Below are positions 17,588 to 26,591 of a stretch of DNA of 64,000 nucleotides, one piece after another; within the stretch, counting starts at the first letter, position 1; each line of letters starts with the position of its first letter. Made by a program: the position numbers and the translations under genes. This stretch comes from Halomonas rhizosphaerae (lineage in GTDB: Bacteria > Pseudomonadota > Gammaproteobacteria > Pseudomonadales > Halomonadaceae), in assembly GCF_030010555.1 (NCBI RefSeq), contig NZ_JASCQP010000028.1, positions 1 to 64,000 on the forward strand, given 5' to 3'. The notes beneath the pieces are model-generated. The model ran no database searches. It was not told where the DNA came from and saw nothing but the letters and a program-made list of their open reading frames with translations.

Positions 17588-18595
17588 ATGAAGCTTCTGA
17601 TTACCGGCATGGCCGGGTTCATCGGCCACGCCGTTGCTCGGCGCCTGGCCGGCGATGGCCATGAGATCGTCGGCATCGACAATCTCAACGACTACTACGA
17701 TGTATCGCTGAAGCAGGCGCGGCTCGATGACCTCGCCGATTGCGAGAACGTGCAGTTCATCCGGCTGGACCTGGCCGACCGCGCGGGCATGGCCGCGCTC
17801 TTTGCCGAGCATCGCTTCGATCGCGTGGTGCATCTGGCCGCCCAGGCCGGGGTGCGTTACTCGCTGGAGAACCCGCATGCCTATGCCGACAGCAACCTGG
17901 TGGGGCACCTGAACGTGCTGGAGGGCTGCCGGCACCAGGGGGTCGAGCACCTGGTCTATGCCTCGTCGAGCTCCATCTATGGCATGAACGACCGGGTGCC
18001 CTTTGCCACCTCGGATGCCGTGGACCATCCCATCAGCCTCTACGCGGCCACCAAGAAGGCCAACGAGCTGATGGCGCATACCTATTCGCACCTCTATGAC
18101 CTGCCGACCACCGGGCTGCGCTTCTTCACGGTCTACGGGCCCTGGGGACGCCCGGACATGGCGATGTTCAAGTTCACCCGGGCGGTGCTGGCCGGCGAGC
18201 CGATCCCGGTCTACAACCATGGCGAGATGGAGCGGGACTTCACCTATATCGATGACATCGTCGAGGGGGTCGTGCGGGTGCTCGAGCGTGTCCCCCAGCC
18301 GAACCCACAGTGGCAGGCCAGCGAGGCGGGCCCCGACAGCTCCAGTGCGCCCTATGCGCTCTATAATATCGGTCATGGCAGCCCGGTCTCGCTGATGGGG
18401 TTCATCCGTTCGGTGGAAGCGGCCACCGGGCGTGAGGCGATCTGCGACTTCCAGCCCATGCAGCCGGGCGACGTGCCCCGCACCTGGGCGGATACCCAGG
18501 CCCTGTTCGATGCCACGGGCTACCGGCCCCGGGTGGGCGTGGAAGAGGGCGTGAGGCGGTTCGTGGAGTGGTATCGGGCGTATTATGGGGGTTAG
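17588..18595 (+). CDS. UDP-glucuronate 4-epimerase (NAD-dependent)
   Basis: A 335-residue extended SDR. It has GMAGFIGHAVARRL near the start, LAAQAGVRYSLENP, SSSSIYG, the catalytic YAATKKANE (Tyr and Lys) and FTVYGPWGRPDM. The LAAQAGVRYS and NDYYDVSLKQARL segments are typical of enzymes converting UDP-GlcA to UDP-GalA (LpsL/Cap1J). The start is the ATG at 17588 with AGGGA about 8 nt upstream. The gene directly precedes ugd (18915), which makes its substrate UDP-GlcA, so the two form a uronate supply pair. A REP cluster separates them. Confidence 0.88.
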   Translation: MKLLITGMAGFIGHAVARRLAGDGHEIVGIDNLNDYYDVSLKQARLDDLADCENVQFIRLDLADRAGMAALFAEHRFDRVVHLAAQAGVRYSLENPHAYADSNLVGHLNVLEGCRHQGVEHLVYASSSSIYGMNDRVPFATSDAVDHPISLYAATKKANELMAHTYSHLYDLPTTGLRFFTVYGPWGRPDMAMFKFTRAVLAGEPIPVYNHGEMERDFTYIDDIVEGVVRVLERVPQPNPQWQASEAGPDSSSAPYALYNIGHGSPVSLMGFIRSVEAATGREAICDFQPMQPGDVPRTWADTQALFDATGYRPRVGVEEGVRRFVEWYRAYYGG

Positions 18596-18642
18596 GGATA
18601 TGGGTTGCGACAAGTGTCGGGCAACGTTGGGAAGGACATGCA

Positions 18643-18862
18643 TCGCGGTGCAAGCACCGCTCCTACAGGGCCCCTGCACTTTGTAGGAGCACTGCTTGCA
18701 GCGCGAAGGGGGTATCGGGCCATCGCCGTGCAAGTCGAGCCGTCGAACCGACGGCTCCCACAAGCCGAATCGCGCTGGGAGAAGGCGTCATCTTCTTGTA
18801 GGAGCGGTGCTCGCACCGCGAAGGGGTGTCGGGCCATCGCCGTGCTAGCACGGCTCCCACAA
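18643..18862. repeat. REP cluster (Pseudomonas-type, five related hairpins)
   Basis: A tandem group of imperfect palindromes of the TGTAGGAGCGGTGC-TC-GCACCGCGAA type in alternating orientation: 18643-18667 (reverse), 18681-18711 (forward), 18721-18763 (reverse, diverged), 18796-18820 (forward) and 18836-18862 (reverse). Each forms a 7-bp GC stem next to a TGTAGGAG or CTCC(T/C)ACA arm. They fill nearly all of the 319 bp between the epimerase and ugd. A related pair lies at 53682-53768. Such elements are mobilised by REP-associated tyrosine transposases; none is in this window. Confidence 0.8.
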
Positions 18863-18914
18863 GACGGCACCCACCGAACAGAACAGCTGAACAGGACAGA
18901 TCGGGAGACAGGGA

Positions 18915-20267
18915 ATGAAGATCACCATTTTTGGAACGGGTTATGTGGGGCTGGTGACCGGCACCTGCCTGGCCGACGTGGGCCACGACGTGCTGTGCAT
19001 GGACGTGGACGCCGACAAGATCGCGCGCCTAGAGGGCGGCGAGATCCCCATCTTCGAGCCGGGACTCGAGTCGATGGTCAAGGATAACGTGGAGGCGGGT
19101 CGGCTGCGCTTCACCACCGATCCGGCCGAGGCGGTGGCGTTCGGCACTCTGCAGTTCATCGCCGTGGGCACGCCGCCCGACGAGGACGGCAGCGCCGATC
19201 TCACGTACGTGCTGGCGGTGGCCGAGACCATCGGCAAGCACATGGCGGACTACAAGGTCATCGTCGACAAGTCCACCGTGCCGGTGGGCACCGCCGACCG
19301 GGTGCGCGAGACCGTGGCCGGAGCGCTCCAGGCCCGTGGCGCGGCGATTGACTTCGATGTCTGCTCCAACCCGGAATTCCTCAAGGAGGGGGCGGCCATC
19401 GAGGACTTCACCCACGGGGCCCGGATCATCGTGGGTACCGAGTCGGAGCGGGTGAAGACGCTGATGCGCGAGTGCTATGCCCCCTACATTCGCCTGCACG
19501 ACAAGCTGATGTTCATGGACGTGCGGGCGGCGGAGCTGACCAAGTATGCCGCCAACGCCATGCTGGCGACCAAGATCAGCTTCATGAACGAGATCGCCAA
19601 CCTGGCCGAGCGGCTGGGGGCCGACGTGGAGCAGGTGCGTCGCGGCATCGGCTCGGACCCGCGCATCGGCTACCAGTTCATCTACCCCGGTTGCGGCTAT
19701 GGCGGCTCCTGTTTCCCCAAGGACGTGCAGGCCCTGGCCCGCACCGCCAGCGACGTGGACTACCAGGCCGAGCTGCTGACCGCGGTGGAGGGCGTGAACC
19801 GGCGCCAGAAACAGACCCTGTTCACCAAGCTGGCCGGGGCCTTCGAGGGGCAGTTTGCCGGCAGGACCATCGCCCTGTGGGGCCTGGCCTTCAAGCCCAA
19901 CACCGACGACATGCGCGACGCGCCCAGCCGCACCCTGATGGAGGCGCTGTGGCAGGCCGGTGCCAAGGTGCAGGCCTATGACCCCGAGGCGATGAAGGAG
20001 TGCCGGCGGCTCTATGGCGAGCGCGACGACCTGCTGCTGGCGGGGGATCGTATCCAGGCGGTGAAGGGCGCCGATGCCCTGGTGATCTGTACCGAGTGGA
20101 AGGAGTTTCGCACCCTGGACTTCGCCTGGCTGAAGCAACAGCTGGCCACGGGGGTGATCGTCGACGGCCGCAACCTCTTCGAGCCGGAGGCGGTTAAAGC
20201 CGCCGGGCTGCGCTACTTCGCCGTGGGGCGGGGGGAGTCGCTCGCCGTGGAGCGGGGCGATACCTGA
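18915..20267 (+). CDS. ugd: UDP-glucose 6-dehydrogenase
   Basis: Complete 450-residue enzyme oxidising UDP-glucose to UDP-glucuronate. It has the N-terminal Rossmann [18 protein letters not shown] (residues 7-24), [36 protein letters not shown], the catalytic cysteine in GGSCFPKD (near residue 264) and the C-terminal UDP-binding half. The second half is almost identical in DNA to bases 1-740 of the window, in the same orientation and 19,505 bp away. The C-terminus differs, ending in ERGDT. AGGGA immediately precedes the ATG. It follows the UDP-GlcA epimerase, so it feeds UDP-GlcA and UDP-GalA into the locus. A hairpin terminator lies after it. Confidence 0.97.
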   Translation: MKITIFGTGYVGLVTGTCLADVGHDVLCMDVDADKIARLEGGEIPIFEPGLESMVKDNVEAGRLRFTTDPAEAVAFGTLQFIAVGTPPDEDGSADLTYVLAVAETIGKHMADYKVIVDKSTVPVGTADRVRETVAGALQARGAAIDFDVCSNPEFLKEGAAIEDFTHGARIIVGTESERVKTLMRECYAPYIRLHDKLMFMDVRAAELTKYAANAMLATKISFMNEIANLAERLGADVEQVRRGIGSDPRIGYQFIYPGCGYGGSCFPKDVQALARTASDVDYQAELLTAVEGVNRRQKQTLFTKLAGAFEGQFAGRTIALWGLAFKPNTDDMRDAPSRTLMEALWQAGAKVQAYDPEAMKECRRLYGERDDLLLAGDRIQAVKGADALVICTEWKEFRTLDFAWLKQQLATGVIVDGRNLFEPEAVKAAGLRYFAVGRGESLAVERGDT

Positions 20268-20285
20268 GATAACGATCCCTTGGCA

Positions 20286-20339
20286 GGGCGACTTGGGCGA
20301 TCAAGGATCCGGACCGACCCAAGCGCCCCGTCAGGTTTT
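20286..20339. terminator. Terminator-like hairpin between convergent ugd and the PhyH gene
   Basis: GGGCG-A-CTTGGG (20286-20297) pairs with CCCAAGCGCCC (20318-20328), giving 11 pairs with one bulged A and a 20-nt loop. CCGTCAGGTTTT follows, so it can act in the ugd direction. The opposite direction lacks a clear T-run. Confidence 0.6.
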
Positions 20340-20368
20340 CGCGATCAGGTGGAGCGTCTATATCGCCG

Positions 20369-21208
20369 TCAGTCGAAGAGGCTGCTGACTTGGTCTTGGG
20401 TCGGGAATCCAGGCTGTATGGGGTTGGTCTCGGCATGTAATCGGAAGGCGCAAGGATAGCCTCGTTCAATGAATGTCGGATCCTGTACATTGTCGAAGCG
20501 TGCCCCACATGCGATCCGAATGCCCTTCTGAGCGCCAAAGCCGGTTCGGTGGATCAAGAGACCAGAGAAGATTACTACGTCTCCGCGCTCAAGCTCGATT
20601 GAAACGAATTCGTCTTCGTCCAGCAGGTTCGGATCAATCGGAATAACGGCGCCTCTCGGATTGGCGTTGTTACGGTCGCCCGGCAGTACCCCTCTTTTGT
20701 GACTGCCGGGAATCACTTCAAGTGGGTAGAAATCCCTGCCCACATCCATCAACGGAGCCCAGAGTCCGATCTGATCCAGGCTTCCCTGGGCCGAAGCCCA
20801 GTCCTGGTGAGCAGCCCAGCCAAAATACCCACCGGGGATCTTCAAGTCGTCGGCGACGAGATGGATCGCCACGCCGCAGGGTAAGGCTAACACCTTCCAG
20901 CCCAGGTCCCTCAGTATTGTCAAGACCTTCTCGTGCATAGTCAGCGCGTAGACTGACTGAAACCGACTGGCCAACCTTAGAATGCTGAGGTACAAATCGA
21001 GGTCTTCTTCAAGGACACGCCGCAGGTACTTCACAAGACATATATTGTCCGCTTCTCGGTTGCATGTAAGTTTGTGCCAGTCCGTGATCTGCGTAACGGA
21101 TAGCCGTATATCGTCGAGGACTCTGTTGGTAACATCATCGGGGAGAAGGCCTTTGATTACGACATAGCCGTTCTTTTTGTAAGAGGTTTTCAGGGTCTCG
21201 GTGTTCAT
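20369..21208 (-). CDS. Phytanoyl-CoA dioxygenase (PhyH)-family oxygenase
   Basis: A 279-residue Fe(II)/2-oxoglutarate-dependent oxygenase-like protein. The iron triad is visible: H-x-D in AAHQDWASAQGS (about residue 155), a distal His in FSGLLIHRTGFG and a 2OG-binding Arg in RIACGARF. I start at 21208 (MNTETLKTSYKKNGY) because AGGAAGAG lies 7 nt upstream. The substrate is unknown; related proteins hydroxylate sugars, lipids or small metabolites in polysaccharide and natural-product clusters. It diverges from the wza operon across the 1-kb inverted duplication, and its upstream region is one arm of it, which hints at shared control with the exopolysaccharide genes. GC content is lower than in ugd. 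Confidence 0.8.
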   Translation of the reverse strand: MNTETLKTSYKKNGYVVIKGLLPDDVTNRVLDDIRLSVTQITDWHKLTCNREADNICLVKYLRRVLEEDLDLYLSILRLASRFQSVYALTMHEKVLTILRDLGWKVLALPCGVAIHLVADDLKIPGGYFGWAAHQDWASAQGSLDQIGLWAPLMDVGRDFYPLEVIPGSHKRGVLPGDRNNANPRGAVIPIDPNLLDEDEFVSIELERGDVVIFSGLLIHRTGFGAQKGIRIACGARFDNVQDPTFIERGYPCAFRLHAETNPIQPGFPTQDQVSSLFD

Positions 21209-21300
21209 TTTGCTCTTCCTCGCATCTGCGGTACCCCTATACGACTCGACGAGCCGACAGATCAATAAAAAGATCTCACCGGATGAATCGAAATCCCTCT

Positions 21301-21620
21301 GTCCAGTGATAGGCATCAGAATGTGCTTGGTGCCCGTGCAATCCCAGTGTGCTATTAATTAGCATGCTTCAAGATACAGTTCGTCTACATAACTGACGAA
21401 ACGACAACGTAAGCTTACAAATTGACTGTATTAGCAGGTTCGCGGTTTTCCTGCGTCGCCACGGGTGATACGTGACATGCAGAAAAGGCGGGAAGCGATG
21501 GAGGGGAATCAGTAGAGCAGGTGTGACCTGAGCATGACCCGCGACTTAGTCAGAGGACTGATCAGGCATCGGGTCGGACTCATACCCAGCGGTAGAGTGT
21601 CGACCGGCCGGCGCACAGGT
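21301..21620. repeat. Left arm of a ~1-kb near-palindrome (inverted duplication)
   Basis: About 320 bp that match, in inverted orientation and with small gaps, the segment 22000-22320. A 51-bp stretch at 21456-21506 is identical to the reverse complement of 22113-22163. Other shared blocks are GCTATTAATTAGCATGCTTC, the palindrome GTAAGCTTAC (21409-21418) and CAGAGGACTGATCA. It starts about 90 bp upstream of the chosen PhyH start. No convincing reading frame runs through it. It may carry that gene's promoter. Confidence 0.85.
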
Positions 21621-21999
21621 GTCCTGCTTGAAGGGTGAACAATGCAGTGAGAATGAGCGTTTCATGCACTGGCTCGACTGCCCGAGGAGCGGGTGCGCGG
21701 CCGCTAATCCCGAGGAGGCCTACTGCAACGTGGTGGCGCATTTCCTGCAGTGGCGCCCTACCGGCCATCGAGACATCGGTGGTCGTCACCTTCAATGCCT
21801 ATCTGCGCGATGATCTATCCGATCGGTAGCCCCGTGGGGGCGACTGCTCGATCAGGCCAAATCGGGATGAAACGTCGAAGCACCTGAACAAGCCAGGGCA
21901 ACTGTTCGAGCCACAGACGGACATACGGCCCGCCCGGTTGTTCGGGCCTGCTCATCGGCGCCTGCCGCCACATCACCTGATTGTTCTCCCCGGAGCCGA
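21621..21999. other. Spacer of the near-palindrome, no recognisable gene
   Basis: About 380 bp between the two inverted arms, with no similarity between its halves. The reading frames inside are short (under 75 codons), lack good ribosome sites and match no family I know. One minus-strand frame ends STLYRWV, a phrase seen in transposase or integrase HTH regions, but this alone is too little to call. It could be the relic of an inserted element or the invertible segment of a recombination system. Confidence 0.4.
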
Positions 22000-22320
22000 C
22001 CCGTTCGCCGGCCTGTCGATATTCGGCCGCTGGGCATGAGTCCGGCCTGATGATTGATCAGTCCTCTGACTGAGTCATGCATGATGCCCTGGACACACCT
22101 GCATTACTGACCCCCCTCCATCGCTTCCCGCCTTTTCTGCATGTCACGTATCACCCGTGGCGATGCAGGAAAACCGCGATCTGACTGAACAGTCACTTTG
22201 TAAGCTTACGTTATCAATTCGCCGGCTATGTAGACGAATTGTATCTCGAAGCATGCTAATTAATAGCGCGCTGGGATAGGACGGGCACCAAGCAACTTCT
22301 GATGCGCTATCCGACTGCAA
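22000..22320. repeat. Right arm of the ~1-kb near-palindrome
   Basis: Reverse-complement partner of 21301-21620. The 51-bp identical block is at 22113-22163 and the palindrome GTAAGCTTAC at 22200-22209. A candidate sigma70 promoter conserved in both arms is TTGTAT (22239-22244; CTGTAT in the left arm) with TAATAG about 16 bp downstream. It would point toward wza in this arm and toward the PhyH gene in the other. The arm ends about 30 bp before the ops element. Confidence 0.85.
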
Positions 22321-22351
22321 GGACTCTGGGGCGTTGCCAGGCGGCACCCTC

Positions 22352-22365
22352 GGGGCGGTAGCGTG
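22352..22365 (+). promoter_or_regulatory. ops / JUMPstart element (RfaH recruitment site)
   Basis: GGGGCGGTAGCGTG is an exact match to the JUMPstart core, including the 12-nt ops sequence GGCGGTAGCGTG. In enterobacteria, ops in the non-template strand pauses RNA polymerase and recruits RfaH, which suppresses termination over long polysaccharide operons. It lies in the leader 30 bp before the wza start, the standard position. No rfaH gene is in the window. Confidence 0.85.
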
Positions 22366-22394
22366 GCCTGAAAAAAATAGCGGGGGATATCGTG

Positions 22395-23570
22395 ATGATC
22401 ATGCATGCGGTGCACATGGAAGAAGAAGAGGCAACCATCGGCTCAGGGCATGGCTCTCCATGGCGGAACGGGGCCGGGCTGATCGCCATCCTGGCGGCCC
22501 TGCTGCTGCTCGGGGGCTGTGCCATGGCGCCTGGCGGCCATATCGACGAGGACAAGGTCGGTGAGTCCCTGGACGAACGGGTCGATCTCGAGCCGATCAC
22601 GCCTCAACTTGTGGCCGCCATGGCATCCCCGCAGGAGGCAATGGCACGAGCAATGCCCGGTGAGACCCGCCGCGAGATACGCGATTACCAGTATCGCCTG
22701 GGGCCGGGAGACGTATTGAGCATCATCGTCTATGACCATCCGGAACTGACGATACCGGCGGGGTCGGAGCGAGATGCAGAGGACACCGGCAACCGGGTCC
22801 AACCGGATGGCACCATGTTCTACCCCTATGTGGGGCGCATGCAGGTAGCGGGCAGGACCCTGGAGGAGGTGCGGCGGTTGCTGACCAGTCGCCTGTCGAA
22901 CGTGATCACCGACCCGCAGGTGGAGGTCAACATTGCCGCCTTCCGCTCCCAGAAGGTCTACGTGACCGGCGCCGTGGAAAACCCCGGGACCCTGCCGATC
23001 TCTATCGAGCCGCTGACCGTACTGGATGCCATCAGCCAGTCGGGGGGGGCGACCCCGACGGCGGACTGGCACGGCATGACACTGGTCAGGGATGGCCGGG
23101 AGCATCGCATCTCGCTCTATGAGCTATTGCGGCAGGGCGACCAGAGCGGTAATCGTTTACTGCGTGATGGCGACCTCCTCCATGTACCCACGGCAGACAA
23201 CCATAACGTGGTGGTGCTGGGACAGGTGAATCGCCCCGGTGCCATTCCTCTGGGCAACGATCGCATCAACCTGACCGATGCCCTCGCCAGGGCAGGGGGC
23301 GTCAACGAGAGCCGTGCCGAGCCCTCCGGAATCTTCGTGGTGCGCGGGCATGATCCTGAGAGCCAGAAGCTGGCCACCGTCTATCAGCTCGACATCAGTG
23401 ACGCTACGCGACTGATGCTGGGGACACGCTTCCCGCTTCAGGCGCAGGACGTGGTCTATGTGACCTCGGCGCCGCTGGCTCGCTGGAACAACGTGATCAG
23501 CCTGCTACTGCCATCCGTCACCCTGCCGGGTGACATCGGTTCTTCCGTCGACGATGCAGGCAGCCTGTGA
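22395..23570 (+). CDS. wza: Polysaccharide export outer-membrane lipoprotein (Wza-like)
   Basis: A 391-residue OPX protein forming the outer-membrane channel for capsule or exopolysaccharide. A hydrophobic signal (IAILAALLLL) ends in the lipobox LLGGC, lipidated Cys near residue 42. The Poly_export domain follows (YRLGPGDVLSIIVYDHPEL; PDGTMFYPYVGRMQVAGRTL). After it come SLBB repeats (KVYVTGAVENPGTLPI; VVVLGQVNRPGAIPL), and the C-terminus could be the membrane-spanning helix. The N-region before the hydrophobic stretch is long. GTG 22392 and ATG 22395 or 22401 are alternatives; GGGGGA fits 22395 best. It is the first gene after the ops element. No wzb follows, and wzc lies 17 kb downstream. 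Confidence 0.92.
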   Translation: MIMHAVHMEEEEATIGSGHGSPWRNGAGLIAILAALLLLGGCAMAPGGHIDEDKVGESLDERVDLEPITPQLVAAMASPQEAMARAMPGETRREIRDYQYRLGPGDVLSIIVYDHPELTIPAGSERDAEDTGNRVQPDGTMFYPYVGRMQVAGRTLEEVRRLLTSRLSNVITDPQVEVNIAAFRSQKVYVTGAVENPGTLPISIEPLTVLDAISQSGGATPTADWHGMTLVRDGREHRISLYELLRQGDQSGNRLLRDGDLLHVPTADNHNVVVLGQVNRPGAIPLGNDRINLTDALARAGGVNESRAEPSGIFVVRGHDPESQKLATVYQLDISDATRLMLGTRFPLQAQDVVYVTSAPLARWNNVISLLLPSVTLPGDIGSSVDDAGSL

Positions 23571-25570
23571 TCATGTCGGTCAGTGCATGGCTCGAAGCGC
23601 TGGTGCGGCTGCCGCGCCGCATCAAGCGCCAGTTGCTTAGGGTGGCGGATACGCTGCTGGTGGGCATGGCCATGCTCATGGCCATCCTGCTGGTTGGCGA
23701 CGCCCAGACCTTGCTGGATGGGCAGACCGCTGCAGTGACCGTGCCGGTGGTGCTGGCCGCGCCGCTGTGCTTCGAGCCATTGGGCATCTATCGAGTGGTG
23801 CTGCGCTACATGAACCGGCGCGTGATTCAGGCCATGATAGCTGGGATAACTTTTGTCTCCGCTGGCCTGGTCCTGCTGAATCTGATCCTGGGGCAGCCCC
23901 TTGCCATGCGCGTGGTGCCGGTATTCGCCATCCTGGCGCTGGCAGGAATCGGTGGTCTGCGGATGATGCTCCAAGAGCTCTATCAACTGAGCTGCCGGAC
24001 CAAGCGCAAGCCGGTGGTCATCTTCGGCGCTGGAGCGGCGGGCTGTGAGCTGGCGCGTGCGTTGCAGCAGGGTGGACACTACTGGCCGCGCGCTTTCGTG
24101 GATGACTGGCGGGGGCTCCAGGGTTCCCTCGTGGAAGGATTGCGGGTCCATCCGCCTGCGGAGTTGGCCGGGCTGGTTGAGCGGCTGGATGTCGAGCTGG
24201 TCCTGCTGGCGATTCCCAGTGCGCCAAGATGCCGACGCCGGGAGATTCTCGAGGACCTCGCCGAGCTCTCTATTCCGGTGCAGACCATACCGGGGACGGA
24301 GGACCTGGTGTCTGGGCGAGCGCTCGTCAACGAGACCCGCGACGTGGCCGTCGAGGACCTGCTCGGCCGCGAGCCCGTGCCGCCTTTCCCCGATCTCATG
24401 GCCCAGAACATCAGAGGCAAGGTCGTCCTGGTGACCGGCGCCGGCGGATCGATCGGCTCGGAGCTGTGCCGCCAGATCCTGTGGCAGGAGCCAAGACGCC
24501 TGGTACTGGTCGACAGCTGCGAGTTCGCCCTCTACTCCATCGAGCAGGAGCTGCTGTCCTCCACCGCGAACAGCGCCAAGCCCGTGTGCCGAGCGGCACT
24601 GCTGTCGATCCAGCAGCAGGGCTGCCTCGAGGCCCTGATGCGCCGCGAGGGCGTACAGACGCTCTATCATGCCGCCGCCTACAAGCACGTTCCGCTGGTG
24701 GAGAGCAACCTGATCGAGGGTATCCGCAACAACGTGTTCGGCACCCTGGGCCTGGTGAAAGCCGCCGTGGCAGCCGGCGTGGAGAGTTTCGTGATGGTCT
24801 CCACCGACAAGGCGGTGCGTCCCAGCAACGTCATGGGGGCGACCAAGCGACTCACCGAGCTGATCTGCCAGGCCTTCGCCAGCCGTTATCCGGAGGAGGT
24901 GGCGACTCGCCTGTGCATGGTGCGCTTCGGCAACGTGTTGGGCTCCAGTGGCTCGGTGGTGCCTCGATTCCGTGAGCAGATTGCCCGAGGAGGTCCGGTG
25001 GAGGTGACCCATGCGGAAATCACGCGCTATTTCATGACCATTCCCGAGGCGGCACAGCTGGTGATCCAGGCCGGGGCCATGGGGGAGGCCGGCGAGGTCT
25101 TCGTGCTGGACATGGGCGAGCCCGTGCGTATCGCGGACCTGGCCATGAGCATGATCCGGCTCTCCGGGCTGGAAGTGAAGAGCGCGGAAAATCCGGGGGG
25201 CGATATCGAGATTCGCTACACAGGCCTCAGGCCTGGCGAGAAGCTCTACGAGGAACTGATGATAGGCGATGATGCCCGCCGCACGCGCCATCCCCGGATC
25301 CTCACCACTCGTGAGCGTTACTGGCCCTGGGAACGATTGGAGCCCTTCCTGGGACTGTTGGAGGAGGCGGTAGAGAGCAGCGAAGAGCAGAGAGTCATTA
25401 CCTTTCTTAGACAGGCGCCTCTGGACTATCGGCCCGGTCCGCCAATGCCCATTGACGTGATTGAGGCTCAGGAATCCTTGCAGGTGGAAGCGGCATCTGT
25501 TCTCGGTACGGCGGAAGGTGGAGATGAGGCGTGGCGTCGCGTGAGTCATGCCGCCAGATCACGGATGTAG
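23567..25570 (+). CDS. Nucleotide-sugar 4,6-dehydratase, CapD/WbpM/PglF type
   Basis: About 667 residues. The N-terminus has roughly four membrane helices (residues 20-140). A CoA-binding-like Rossmann domain follows (VVIFGAGAAGCELARAL, near residue 145), then the catalytic SDR domain (VLVTGAGGSIGSELCRQI, near residue 285). The active site is the membrane-class type: FVMVSTDKAVRPSNVMGATKR, where Met and Lys replace the usual Tyr-xxx-Lys. WbpM, PglF and CapD convert UDP-GlcNAc to the 4-keto-6-deoxy intermediate of bacillosamine, QuiNAc or FucNAc. GTG 23567 gives a GTGA overlap with wza; ATG 23573 is also possible. With the DegT at 46476 and ATP-grasp at 45407 it could open a trideoxyhexose pathway. 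Confidence 0.9.
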   Translation: MIMSVSAWLEALVRLPRRIKRQLLRVADTLLVGMAMLMAILLVGDAQTLLDGQTAAVTVPVVLAAPLCFEPLGIYRVVLRYMNRRVIQAMIAGITFVSAGLVLLNLILGQPLAMRVVPVFAILALAGIGGLRMMLQELYQLSCRTKRKPVVIFGAGAAGCELARALQQGGHYWPRAFVDDWRGLQGSLVEGLRVHPPAELAGLVERLDVELVLLAIPSAPRCRRREILEDLAELSIPVQTIPGTEDLVSGRALVNETRDVAVEDLLGREPVPPFPDLMAQNIRGKVVLVTGAGGSIGSELCRQILWQEPRRLVLVDSCEFALYSIEQELLSSTANSAKPVCRAALLSIQQQGCLEALMRREGVQTLYHAAAYKHVPLVESNLIEGIRNNVFGTLGLVKAAVAAGVESFVMVSTDKAVRPSNVMGATKRLTELICQAFASRYPEEVATRLCMVRFGNVLGSSGSVVPRFREQIARGGPVEVTHAEITRYFMTIPEAAQLVIQAGAMGEAGEVFVLDMGEPVRIADLAMSMIRLSGLEVKSAENPGGDIEIRYTGLRPGEKLYEELMIGDDARRTRHPRILTTRERYWPWERLEPFLGLLEEAVESSEEQRVITFLRQAPLDYRPGPPMPIDVIEAQESLQVEAASVLGTAEGGDEAWRRVSHAARSRM

Positions 25571-25692
25571 GATTGTAGGACTCGAACAGGGGTAAACGAC
25601 ATTAAGGCCTCTAGGTTTTGACAGAAAAAGAAGCCGAGAGACATCCCTGACTCGGGATATAACGACGGAAAGTTACGCATGGGGAGAGTCAC

Positions 25693-26559
25693 ATGAATCA
25701 ATCAACAGCACCATTTGACGTCGACGGCTCTGACGTCAAATACGATGAAATAAGCTCATATATAAGTTCCATCGAGACCGTCGGTTACGCCTATGTACCG
25801 CAGGCATTTAGCCAGTCTGAAATATCCGAAGCCAAAGAGCTAGTACGATATTGGTTCGAAAAAACGCAATCGGAACAATCGGAGAGGATGCCACGCCTCA
25901 ATCGCAACCAATCGATGGTATACAACCTTCAGAACAAGGACATGCTGTTCACCCGCATGATGATGGGTAATGAGATCATCCAGACCGTGCTGAAGCACTT
26001 CCTCAACGACTACTGGTTCAGTTCTCTGCCCTCTGATGCTCCCAACTACATACTTAGATCATTTCTAGCGCGCAGCAGCAATCATCAAATGCCGATGCAT
26101 ATCGACTCTTTCGTACCCTACACCGGGTCGCATCCCTTTATCATGCAATGCTCCATCTTGCTGGAAGACCAAACCGAGGAAAACGGTTGTACAGTAATCG
26201 TTCCAGGGTCACATCGTTCAGACAGATACGCACCACAAGAGTCGTTCGAAGATGCTATCTCCATCGAAGCAAAGGCTGGGGACCTGCTGTTCTGGGACAG
26301 TCGCATATGGCATGGCGCACGAGAAAATCGTACCAATGGAACTCGCTGGGCGATGATCGCTACCTTCTGTCGATGGTGGATCAAACAGGCCTTCGATATC
26401 CCCGGGAATCTGCCACAAGAAATATATGACCAACTCACTGACGGCCAGAAAGCAGTCATGGGCTACTGTTCGGTACCGTATGATGATGAGAAATGCGGAA
26501 TCGACATGAAGAGAAGTTTCGATATGCTTCCAAAGCGAGTTGGCGACTATAAAATTTGA
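25693..26559 (+). CDS. PhyH-family Fe(II)/2OG oxygenase
   Basis: 288 residues. It has an H-x-D iron motif in MPMHIDSFVPY (about residue 136), a PGSHRSDRY turn, the distal histidine in DSRIWHGARENR and an Arg in TRWAM expected to bind 2-oxoglutarate. The substrate is unknown. Distance from EctD: the ectoine-hydroxylase consensus around HQDF is absent. A good ribosome site (GGGGAGAG) precedes the ATG. It is the first gene of a five-gene cassette (PhyH, PhyH, FemAB-like, formyltransferase, CocE-like) and marks the left edge of an AT-richer segment, suggesting acquisition by transfer. Confidence 0.82.
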   Translation: MNQSTAPFDVDGSDVKYDEISSYISSIETVGYAYVPQAFSQSEISEAKELVRYWFEKTQSEQSERMPRLNRNQSMVYNLQNKDMLFTRMMMGNEIIQTVLKHFLNDYWFSSLPSDAPNYILRSFLARSSNHQMPMHIDSFVPYTGSHPFIMQCSILLEDQTEENGCTVIVPGSHRSDRYAPQESFEDAISIEAKAGDLLFWDSRIWHGARENRTNGTRWAMIATFCRWWIKQAFDIPGNLPQEIYDQLTDGQKAVMGYCSVPYDDEKCGIDMKRSFDMLPKRVGDYKI

Positions 26560-26591
26560 AAGATGGCTTCGTTGAAAAGGATGGATGATCA

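Noticed and set aside
21301..22320. Intact insertion sequence
   Set aside because: No transposase frame of useful length lies between or inside the arms, and the arms are far longer than IS terminal repeats.
23456..25549. 697-codon minus-strand frame over the CapD-like gene
   Set aside because: Long only because of high GC; His/Gln-rich and without any domain.
25693..26559. Ectoine hydroxylase (EctD)
   Set aside because: PhyH superfamily and a halophile context made this tempting, but the EctD consensus around HQDF is absent and no ect genes are nearby.
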